DNA of 11,269 nucleotides from Acinetobacter sp. UBA6641 (GTDB taxonomy: Bacteria > Pseudomonadota > Gammaproteobacteria > Pseudomonadales > Moraxellaceae): the NCBI GenBank assembly GCA_002455755.1, contig DKLL01000078.1, positions 20,213 to 31,481 of the forward strand, given 5' to 3'. Shown here piece after piece: positions 5,901 through 11,269 of this stretch. The notes under the pieces are model-generated. The model worked only from the letters and a program-made list of their open reading frames with translations, had not been told where the DNA came from and ran no database searches. Every line of letters begins with the position of its first letter. Positions within the stretch are counted from its first letter, which is position 1. Position numbers and translations under genes: made by a program.

Positions 5901-6617
5901 CTCATCCACCAGTTGCTCAAACCGGTTTAAATCCAGCTCGGGTGCCTGCACTTCCTGAAACTGTGCCGAGGCAAAGTTCAGGCTATTTTCCACCACCGGC
6001 ACATAGGCCTCCTGCGACTTCAGCTTCTGATTCAGCAGCAGATAATCCACCACATTCTGCGGCTGCAACTGAATCCATTCACGCAGCACATCATGAATCA
6101 GCTGATAGGTATAGCTTTTGGCATCATCGGTAATATCGGCCCGTTCAATCTTGCCACTTTCAAAGGAAAATTCGCGCAACAGTTTCTGGCTAAAACTGTC
6201 CAATGTGCCGACAAACAGTTCATCCAGCTGGTCAATCACCAGTTTTAAACGTTCCCGGGCAAAATCGACTCGCGTAGCATAGTCACTCAGCACCTGTTGA
6301 AATAAAGGATCTGTTTCAGCGGCAATTTTGGCCTGAATTTCAGTCTCGGTCAGGGTTTGACATCTGTCGAAATAACGCAAGGTTTCCACCAGACGCAGCC
6401 GAATGCGGTTTTTCAGTTCAGCAGCCGCTGCACGGGTAAAGGTGGTGGCAATCACCTGATTGGGCAAATACGGACCGAGAAAAATCCGTACCATCAGACT
6501 GGACAAGGTAAAGGTTTTGCCGGTACCGGCCGAAGCCTCAATCCAGTGCAGACCCTGGAATTGCATATCGACAATCGGCTGAAATGAAATCTTTTTTAAG
6601 CTTTGAGGATGATTCAT
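2919..6617 (-). CDS. recB: RecBCD beta subunit RecB, 3'-5' helicase and nuclease
   Basis: RecB supplies the 3'-5' SF1A motor, the single nuclease site that cuts both strands, and the RecA-loading surface of RecBCD. The 1232-residue protein (E. coli RecB 1180) has Walker A ASAGTGKT (28-35), Walker B LVDEFQDT (415-422), motif III VGDPKQAIYGFRGG (448-461), motif V IHQSKGLEF (771-779) and motif VI VALTRA (849-854). The C-terminal nuclease domain carries H989, D1116, D1129 and K1131 in the contexts FLHEIFEH, GSIDLVY and IADYKSN. The spacing between the last three equals that in E. coli (D1067, D1080, K1082). QASYWLQAGLYLVAL (1153-1167) is also conserved. The ATG lies 6 nt after the recC stop codon, and its GAGGA ribosome site is embedded in the end of recC, which favours coupled translation. 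No break or frameshift is seen. Confidence 0.98.
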   Translation of the reverse strand: MNHPQSLKKISFQPIVDMQFQGLHWIEASAGTGKTFTLSSLMVRIFLGPYLPNQVIATTFTRAAAAELKNRIRLRLVETLRYFDRCQTLTETEIQAKIAAETDPLFQQVLSDYATRVDFARERLKLVIDQLDELFVGTLDSFSQKLLREFSFESGKIERADITDDAKSYTYQLIHDVLREWIQLQPQNVVDYLLLNQKLKSQEAYVPVVENSLNFASAQFQEVQAPELDLNRFEQLVDEFIQLDLSLIAGLSDYYSAEGQYHSIIGKKWRTDGLMQRSLCDDLPAFIQALAEQRCYALFAPHFETTLKNLTDLATKKVLNKCAEEVLHQFEQHPVVQALKSFCEALSQLNLDLDLLDAYLKFYLSREVKKRLPQVLQQKSETTFAQQIRTLSEALQGEQGLRFAKFVQARYPLILVDEFQDTNQDQDNMLARIWRDQKRYMQGCMIMVGDPKQAIYGFRGGDMLTYNKARADVLSKQGQQYSLRHNHRSVKVLVQAVDALFQRQMDFGEEVIYSPVEAGSRPHPALIDAQGENHQPLRWLLLNDKKDEPLQVAWKIRDLLNQGIAEKLYLAEKTGPRYLTENDIAILSKNHDGLDKAQYELERLGIRVNRPSKRSVFDHAVAKDVGAVLTAIMHPYDEGKIKRALLSRLLGFNLQQLIQLENQADGLSQFIYDFDCIREMWLQKGFLTAWQYCLNLFQVWKNLVATQSRDNERSVVNLRHLTELLCQHSEQYQGAQKLYHWYLKQLQSPAEREWELERKLSNEAGVQLMTIHQSKGLEFKIVFLLGADKDFREMNKTLNFSTVEHVHPVTGKVDIQRVVAVNDKNLLEQAAIDQHNARAVAEQHRLWYVALTRASHRVYALLQDQEGKSSHGLAFWRGQDFAHPASAHEALLMERPATLQARQQELLPLQALQFPSQRFYPRSKTSFSALAQHLSRKQAMDALAVNTEQMPSAADEIHMVEVLETVTNQPLSWIKRNFPMGTVAGTFLHEIFEHIDFKDQQDWPLEIRRRFKNDYPALWLELSAKYEQEFQQVDEEQLIGWMGEWLAEVLTTPLHQGFQLNQLAEHEYLAEFPFYLSLSDHVLAIQRIHQLYAEHGIEMLDFNPANSARYLTGSIDLVYFDGQHYHIADYKSNFLGADQTHYQDREIRQSMSQASYWLQAGLYLVALHRYLSVQMQDYAIEKHLGGASYLYLRGMNGQAEQGFYHWKPEAEFILRLDAILGCFAEDKNSKIA

Positions 6618-6623
6618 TTATTG

Positions 6624-9600
6624 TTATTCCTCAATCGCTTGTTGATGCCAGAACACCGGCTGATAGAGCTGGTAGGAAAATTGCGCACAGGCATCTTCCA
6701 GCAACGCCGTCGCATCCTGTTCCTGCAAAATAAACTGCCAGTCGCGGTGCATTTTGGTGGCTTCATTATCCGCCACCGAAAAACCGCTGAACTTGCCATC
6801 TTCGTGCCAGTCTTTATAGATCACATCCATATCGTCAATGCACATCTGGTTCTGTTCATTCGGCTGCCAGTCATGTTCTTTATCTTTTTCCGCAATCTTC
6901 AGCAGTAATGCCGCAGGCAACACCAGCGGCTGGCTTTGCCCATATTTCCATGCCGCCAGCCAGTGATCCAGCCATTCACGTGCTTTATTCGAGGTCACGC
7001 CATGACATAAAATGGTCCGGTCACTGAATACCACAATCCGCGCCAGTTTTTCACCGCCTTCCCCCAGATTCAGGTAAGCCAGCCAGAGCAGATATTCCAG
7101 CCAGACTTTGGCACGGCGCTTGGCACGCGCGCTTGACGCATCCAGACTGACCCATTTTTCTGCACTGTTTTTCGGCAATTGAATGTTCATATACACATGA
7201 TCATTCACCTTCCATACTTGCTGTGTGGTCGGAGTCACTTCAGGGGCATATTTCAGCAAACGGTCTTTTAAACGCTGCTGTTCAACCACACTCATTTGCC
7301 AGCTGCTTTGTTGCAGTTTGCCTATCGGCAGCCGATCCATCAGCAATTCAGGCTGCGCCGCTCCCTCCTGTTTTTGCAGGAACTGGCGTACGGCATAACG
7401 CCCCAAACCATCCAGCAACAACGGTTCCTGTACGGCAGGCAGATCTTCAGGACGCAGATTTTCCACACCCAAGGTTTTTAAATATAAACGTGCCGGAAAC
7501 GTCACGTCCTGAATCCACTGATGACTGTCCAGCACCAGAACATCCTGCTGCAGATTTTGATACGCGGTATTTACCCAGGCAGAACGCTGTCCGGTGGCAT
7601 GCCGAATCTGTCCGGCCACACAGAACCACTGGTCCTGATAGCGCACCGGTCGAGCCGATTCAAAGCCCAGCGGATCAAACGGCAATAAAGGATGCACATG
7701 ATACAGCGAGCGCAGCTGTTCTGGCACTTCCACGCCATTGATCTCTACAGTGGGATTCTGATGATCCGCCTGTTTGCCCTGCACAATAAAGGCCAGATGT
7801 TGCACCAGTTCCTGCACCACGGTGGATGGATCACGCACTTCACCATCACTGATATCGAAGCCGTTATAAAACAGCCACAGGTTTTCTTGGGCCAATAGCA
7901 GATGGTCTAGAAATGCCCCCTGATCATCTTCCAGACGGGAACGGTCGCCAAGCTGGGGTTTGAGCAAATCCATCAAATCAAAAGGCAAATGCTGGCTACG
8001 ATTTGGAAACTTGCCGCTGTCCAGTCCCAACATCACAATCAGCTTGTACGGTACAGGACGGATTTGCCCGATCTGACTAAAGGTAATCTGCCCGGTCGGT
8101 TCGGCATGGTCGAGCTGTGTTTCCAATGTTTTGTTAATTTCGGCCAGCAAATAAGGCAAGGGCAAGCTCAAACTGCGCAAGGCATGATGAACATGTTCAT
8201 CATAGAAACTGGCCAGGGTCAGCATTCGTTCCTGTTTTTTAATGATTTTATACACGGTCGATAAAGACTCGACACCGCTTTCTTCAAATTCGGCAATATC
8301 CTGCATCAGACATTTAAGCCACTGTTCAACTGGTACGTTTTGGCCTTGCTCATGCGCAATCATCCAGTCCCGGCGTGCATCAAAATCCTGATAAATCTGG
8401 ATCAGCTTGCCAATCAGTTCAAAATCGCCGGGCAGAACTTGAGCAAAACTGAGCGTGCTCTGAAACAGGGTATGTTCTGGAATGGCAATCCCCAAGGCCA
8501 GGCGGTCCAGCGCAAATTTAAAACTGAAACGATAGTCTTCATCGCCTTCGCACAGGCTACGCTTTAAATGCTGCGCATCCAGTCCACGTTTAAAGCCGGC
8601 ATCAATCAGCAATTCTGTAATGCGTTCAATCGCGTTGACCTCTAAACCGTAACACTGCTGGGTCGCGCTTAAACTCAGCCAGTCGGCAAAGTCTTCAATG
8701 CTGAAACGCCCCTGAATCAGTTCAATCCGGCCCAATACTGCTCGCCAGGCATTTAGCGCATCCAGCTGGGCCACACCGGCAATTTGAATCGGCAGATACA
8801 CGCTGTCTCTGGACAGTTGATGCTGACTGCCCGTTTTTTGCTGGCTCAGGTCGCGTTCGCTCGGCGGAGGTGCAAATACGCTACGGATCAACGGTTCCAG
8901 CTCACTTAGGCTGGGACTGAGGACCAGAATATCGCTCGGCCGGCGTGGCGCGTCTTTGCTGCCCTGTGCCAGCCAGTGAATCAGCTGTTCTTTTAAAACT
9001 TCCAGTTGGCGCAAGCTGGAATGGCAGACATGAATCTGGATGGAATCATCCTGTTCATCCAGCACATATTGCTGCTGCTCCGGCTCCACCAGATACAAGA
9101 TATCGGACTGGATTTTCCCCAGTAAATTTTCCTTATACTCATCCACAAAGGCATCTGCCCAGACCCCATCTTCGCCTGAAGACAAGTTGGATAATAAAGA
9201 GAAATGATCCCGCGCCTGCTTGCCAAATCGGGTCAATAAAGGATGACGCGACTCGCGCTGCTCTGCATTAAAATTTAAAGTAAATTCCTGAAAAAACTGT
9301 TCAATATCGGCATCACTGGCTTTGGGATTTTTGACAATAAAGCGCTCTTTTACCCGCAGGTCATAGCGTGCTTTCCAGTTCGGATCGACACTGTCGGCCC
9401 AATATTCCTGTGAGGGGTTATAATGCAGAATATAGATATCAAGGTACTGCCCCAGACGGCGTAAAAACGCCAGTTGCATCGGGGGCAAATCCAGCAGGGT
9501 AAAAATCACCAGCTGTTGCGGCAATTTTTTTAGTGCCGCCTTGCGTGTCTCGGGATTATCCAGAACCTCCCAGAACATGGCATCAATACTTTGCATCTGT

Positions 9601-10313
9601 TCAAAGTCCTGATGAAACACTTCCTGCCACAACCAGCGCTGCCAGGCTTCCAGTTCACGGGCCTGATTCAGGGTAAATTCAGAAATGTCGCTATTGGTTT
9701 TAAAGAACATGTCCTCAATTGGAAGTTCTTTATTTTGTCCCCAAGCCTGCAACCAGTTAGTTGGACAGCTGCACATCTGCGCCGGACAGTTTTTCTGGCA
9801 ATGCCCGCGATATTCCATGTAATGACTAAACAGGCGCGAAACCTGCTCTGCTACCCAATACAGCATGCCCTGTTTTTTTAACTGCTTTTCGATGCCTTGT
9901 TCCAGACGGTCAGCACTGTCATAAATGCGCTGGACGATGGAATGCAAAGGATGATCAAGTTCTAAATGATTTTGTTCACTCTGGATAAAGGCTTTTAGCG
10001 CCTGAAACACCCGCCACTTGATAATAATTCGCGGAATATTGGCTTTACGGACCTGTTCTTTTTGATCGACCAGTACCCATTGATAGGCGGACCACTGGAA
10101 ACCGCGAATCCGGTGATGAAACTGGGTATTGGCACTGATGCCTTTTTGTTCGGCCAGTTTCTGGGTCAGCCAGGCTTCAACCGCATGCGAAGGCACAATA
10201 AAATGTTGGGTTTGCAGCACCTGAAAAGGGGTTGAGGCAGGCTTATTCACGGTCGTCAGCATGGCGTGCACCAGCACATCAATACGCTGACTTTGAATCA
10301 CATGAATGGCCAT
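6624..10313 (-). CDS. recC: RecBCD gamma subunit RecC, Chi-sensing scaffold
   Basis: RecC holds RecB and RecD together, splits the duplex and scans the 3' strand for Chi through an inactive helicase-like fold. The start MAIHVIQSQRIDVL aligns with E. coli MLRVYHSNRLDVL, supporting the ATG at 10313. There is no Walker A motif, as expected for the family. Conserved blocks include LDLPPMQLAFLRRLG (274-288), LHYNPSQEYWAD (296-307), HVCHSSLRQLEVL (428-440), DILVLSPS (461-468), and FSQIGQIRPVPYKLIVMLGL with FDLMDLLKP and GDRSRLEDDQ (745-798). At 1229 residues it is about 100 longer than E. coli RecC. Part of the extra length is a segment near 171-200 with four cysteines (C172, C176, C181, C183). Residues matching E. 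coli Chi contacts differ. It is the first gene of the recC-recB-recD operon. Confidence 0.97.
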   Translation of the reverse strand: MAIHVIQSQRIDVLVHAMLTTVNKPASTPFQVLQTQHFIVPSHAVEAWLTQKLAEQKGISANTQFHHRIRGFQWSAYQWVLVDQKEQVRKANIPRIIIKWRVFQALKAFIQSEQNHLELDHPLHSIVQRIYDSADRLEQGIEKQLKKQGMLYWVAEQVSRLFSHYMEYRGHCQKNCPAQMCSCPTNWLQAWGQNKELPIEDMFFKTNSDISEFTLNQARELEAWQRWLWQEVFHQDFEQMQSIDAMFWEVLDNPETRKAALKKLPQQLVIFTLLDLPPMQLAFLRRLGQYLDIYILHYNPSQEYWADSVDPNWKARYDLRVKERFIVKNPKASDADIEQFFQEFTLNFNAEQRESRHPLLTRFGKQARDHFSLLSNLSSGEDGVWADAFVDEYKENLLGKIQSDILYLVEPEQQQYVLDEQDDSIQIHVCHSSLRQLEVLKEQLIHWLAQGSKDAPRRPSDILVLSPSLSELEPLIRSVFAPPPSERDLSQQKTGSQHQLSRDSVYLPIQIAGVAQLDALNAWRAVLGRIELIQGRFSIEDFADWLSLSATQQCYGLEVNAIERITELLIDAGFKRGLDAQHLKRSLCEGDEDYRFSFKFALDRLALGIAIPEHTLFQSTLSFAQVLPGDFELIGKLIQIYQDFDARRDWMIAHEQGQNVPVEQWLKCLMQDIAEFEESGVESLSTVYKIIKKQERMLTLASFYDEHVHHALRSLSLPLPYLLAEINKTLETQLDHAEPTGQITFSQIGQIRPVPYKLIVMLGLDSGKFPNRSQHLPFDLMDLLKPQLGDRSRLEDDQGAFLDHLLLAQENLWLFYNGFDISDGEVRDPSTVVQELVQHLAFIVQGKQADHQNPTVEINGVEVPEQLRSLYHVHPLLPFDPLGFESARPVRYQDQWFCVAGQIRHATGQRSAWVNTAYQNLQQDVLVLDSHQWIQDVTFPARLYLKTLGVENLRPEDLPAVQEPLLLDGLGRYAVRQFLQKQEGAAQPELLMDRLPIGKLQQSSWQMSVVEQQRLKDRLLKYAPEVTPTTQQVWKVNDHVYMNIQLPKNSAEKWVSLDASSARAKRRAKVWLEYLLWLAYLNLGEGGEKLARIVVFSDRTILCHGVTSNKAREWLDHWLAAWKYGQSQPLVLPAALLLKIAEKDKEHDWQPNEQNQMCIDDMDVIYKDWHEDGKFSGFSVADNEATKMHRDWQFILQEQDATALLEDACAQFSYQLYQPVFWHQQAIEE

Positions 10314-10367
10314 GACTTAGTTACCCCAATATTTTTTAAAAATGAAACGCCTACAAAAGCATAAAGA

Positions 10368-10401
10368 TTATTTACTATACATCTGCATCTGTCTATGTCA
10401 C
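10368..10401 (-). promoter_or_regulatory. Promoter of the recC-recB-recD operon
   Basis: On the minus strand the -35 GTGACA (10396-10401) matches the consensus at 5 of 6 positions. It is separated by 16 bp from the -10 TATAGT (10374-10379), also 5 of 6. The predicted start near 10367 gives a leader of about 54 nt. The ribosome site before the recC ATG is weak (GGGG at 10325-10328 in minus-strand sense), compatible with the low expression usual for recBCD. No LexA-type operator was recognised. Confidence 0.55.
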
Positions 10402-10493
10402 TTTTAGGTGGATGTTGAATTTAAAAATGCTTTGAAATTCACACCTTAATGATGGTTGAATAGAACAAATAACACGAAATTTAAGGTATTTAC
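10402..10493 (+). promoter_or_regulatory. Divergent promoter region for the DUF697-like gene
   Basis: The best plus-strand promoter candidate is TTCACA (10438-10443), a 17-bp spacer and TAGAAC (10461-10466). It would start transcription near 10473 and leave a leader of about 20 nt. AAGG (10483-10486) is a suitable ribosome site 7 nt before the ATG at 10494. An inverted repeat GAATTT (10417-10422) / AAATTC (10435-10440) lies between the two divergent promoters and could be an operator, but no regulator is evident. Confidence 0.35.
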
Positions 10494-11003
10494 ATGATGA
10501 AAATAGACCAAACTCCAGACGCAATCGACCCTAATTTAAACTTGGAAAGCATTCGGGCAGAATGCCTCGAACTTGTCAAAAAGCGTGCTTACTGTTCTGC
10601 AGGTGCAGCCGTCATTCCGGTTCCATTTCTGGATGTGGTCATCGATGTCGGAATTTTGTCACAACTGATTCCGGAAGTGAATGCACGTTTTGGTTTGGCT
10701 CCCGAACAGATCAGTGTCTATGATCCAAAAACCAAACAGGTGCACTGGCAGGAACTGCGTAAACGTGGGGTAGAATTTTCCGGCCTGGTGGTGGCTCGTA
10801 CCGCAGTCAAAAAATCCCTCAACAATGTGGTAGCCAAGGTCATCACCAAACAGGTGACTAAATTTATTCCCCTCGGCGGTCAGGTTGTTGCTGCAAGTTT
10901 AGGCTACATTGTGATGAAAAAAGTCGCCGGAGCTCATGTAGAAGACTGTTACAAAATTGCCAAAGGGATTCAACAAAAACAGCAAGCCGAAATGGCGAGC
11001 TAA
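10494..11003 (+). CDS. DUF697-like hydrophobic protein of unknown function
   Basis: The gene encodes 169 residues with a short hydrophilic N-terminus, a hydrophobic helix pair around 35-60 (AAVIPVPFLDVVIDVGILSQ) and a second hydrophobic stretch around 124-147 (FIPLGGQVVAASLGYIV). This glycine/proline-containing IPxPFLD ... IPLGG pattern resembles the DUF697 family, found as the C-terminal part of YcjF-type and GTPase-linked proteins and as stand-alone membrane-associated proteins. No GTPase domain is present. There is no signal peptide, and a peripheral or inserted inner-membrane location is likely by inference. The start has two adjacent ATGs, the first with AAGG at good spacing. It is transcribed divergently from recC and ends before a hairpin at 11042-11066. 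Function is unknown and a link to RecBCD is not supported. Confidence 0.8.
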   Translation: MMKIDQTPDAIDPNLNLESIRAECLELVKKRAYCSAGAAVIPVPFLDVVIDVGILSQLIPEVNARFGLAPEQISVYDPKTKQVHWQELRKRGVEFSGLVVARTAVKKSLNNVVAKVITKQVTKFIPLGGQVVAASLGYIVMKKVAGAHVEDCYKIAKGIQQKQQAEMAS

Positions 11004-11024
11004 TTCTCCTCCTCTCTATTGAAT

Positions 11025-11052
11025 AAAAAACTCATCTTGCTGCTGAGAGTTT
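11025..11052 (-). terminator. Possible minus-strand terminator of the PPK2-type gene
   Basis: In minus-strand RNA, AAACUC (11047-11052) can pair with GAGUUU (11028-11033) across a 13-nt loop, and U continues to 11025. The stem shares bases with the 11042-11066 hairpin, so the two folds exclude each other. The stem is short and this is a weaker call than the plus-strand terminator. Confidence 0.4.
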
Positions 11053-11072
11053 AATCAACTCTCAGCTGTTTT
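11042..11072 (+). terminator. Terminator hairpin of the DUF697-like gene, overlapping the convergent gene's end
   Basis: GCTGAGAGTT (11042-11051) and AACTCTCAGC (11057-11066) form a perfect 10-bp stem with a TAATC loop, followed by TGTTTT (11067-11072). This serves as a plus-strand terminator with a modest T tail. The loop-side bases contain the TAA stop codon of the minus-strand PPK2-type gene, so the stem lies largely in that gene's last codons. Confidence 0.7.
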
Positions 11073-11269
11073 AGGATCGCTCTTAATATTTCCAAACGAG
11101 CGGTATTTTTATCATCAGTGGCAATAATATGCCAAGGTGCATAAGAGGTACTAGTGCGTTCGAACATATCCGCGGCCGCATCTAAATAAGCATCCCATTT
11201 TTCACGATTACGCCAATCCTCTTCGGTAATTTTAAAACGCTTGTGCGGCGTTTCTTCGCGAGCCTTAAA
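11051..11269 (-). CDS. PPK2-family polyphosphate kinase / polyphosphate:AMP phosphotransferase, C-terminal end
   Basis: The last 72 codons of a minus-strand gene lie in the window, with the TAA stop at 11051-11053. The peptide contains HKRFKITEEDWRNREKWDAY, then an ERTST segment, APWHII and DDKNTARLEIL. This is the typical C-terminal signature of PPK2 proteins: the DW-R-KW-Y helix, a T-APW segment and DK--AR. PPK2 enzymes transfer phosphate between inorganic polyphosphate and nucleotides in the cytoplasm. The RNR--W--Y form seems closer to the two-domain polyphosphate:AMP phosphotransferase group (activity well known from Acinetobacter) than to single-domain GDP/ADP enzymes, but the N-terminal part that would decide is outside the window. 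Confidence 0.8.
   Translation of the reverse strand, partial: FKAREETPHKRFKITEEDWRNREKWDAYLDAAADMFERTSTSYAPWHIIATDDKNTARLEILRAILKQLRVD

Noticed and set aside
7223..7741. 172-codon plus-strand frame antisense to recC
   Set aside because: Its proline/alanine/histidine-rich composition is typical of an antisense shadow, and recC is complete on the other strand.

Overview
The window looks like a chromosomal segment of an Acinetobacter species (Moraxellaceae). The evidence is the partial ribosomal protein S15, a contiguous recC-recB-recD block with no ptrA gene between recC and recB, a PPK2-type polyphosphate kinase end, and moderately AT-rich DNA with very AT-rich intergenic stretches. The genus is an inference from protein flavour and gene order. 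The species cannot be read from the sequence.

Layout. Bases 1-145 hold the 5' end of rpsO (minus strand, running off the left edge), preceded by a readable promoter and a leader with an 18-bp perfect palindrome. Bases 146-1091 hold no conventional gene but are not empty. They contain a perfect 15-bp terminator stem (425-457) with no annotated gene feeding it, a candidate 96-nt small RNA with its own promoter and terminator (842-937, minus), two short minus-strand reading frames (725-811 and 878-1003), and a pair of 31-33-bp imperfect direct repeats (609-641 and 1036-1066) that bracket most of this. Bases 1092-10313 are filled by recD, recB and recC, all on the minus strand and transcribed recC-recB-recD from a promoter near 10374-10401. 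Bases 10314-10493 are a divergent promoter region. A 169-residue DUF697-like hydrophobic protein gene runs on the plus strand (10494-11003). The last 219 bases hold the 3' end of a PPK2-family gene on the minus strand, convergent with it, whose stop codon lies inside a perfect hairpin.

How the genes work together. RecB (helicase plus nuclease), RecC (scaffold, pin and Chi-sensing subunit) and RecD (5'-3' helicase) form the RecBCD helicase-nuclease that processes double-strand breaks, loads RecA and degrades foreign linear DNA. All three appear full length. Key motifs are intact in RecB (Walker A, DEFQDT, nuclease H/D/D/K) and in RecD (Walker A, DEAS, TAITRA). recC stops 6 nt before the recB start, and recB is followed closely by recD, so a single transcript with coupled translation is likely. 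Flanking rpsO, the DUF697-like gene and the polyphosphate kinase are ordinary neighbours with no obvious functional link.

The most unusual material is the 946-base gap between rpsO and recD, which looks like a small remnant of an inserted element carrying RNA-gene signals. Next are two features of RecC: a four-cysteine cluster in an extra N-terminal segment, and altered residues at positions that contact Chi in the E. coli enzyme. No CRISPR array, IS element, tRNA or rRNA was seen.
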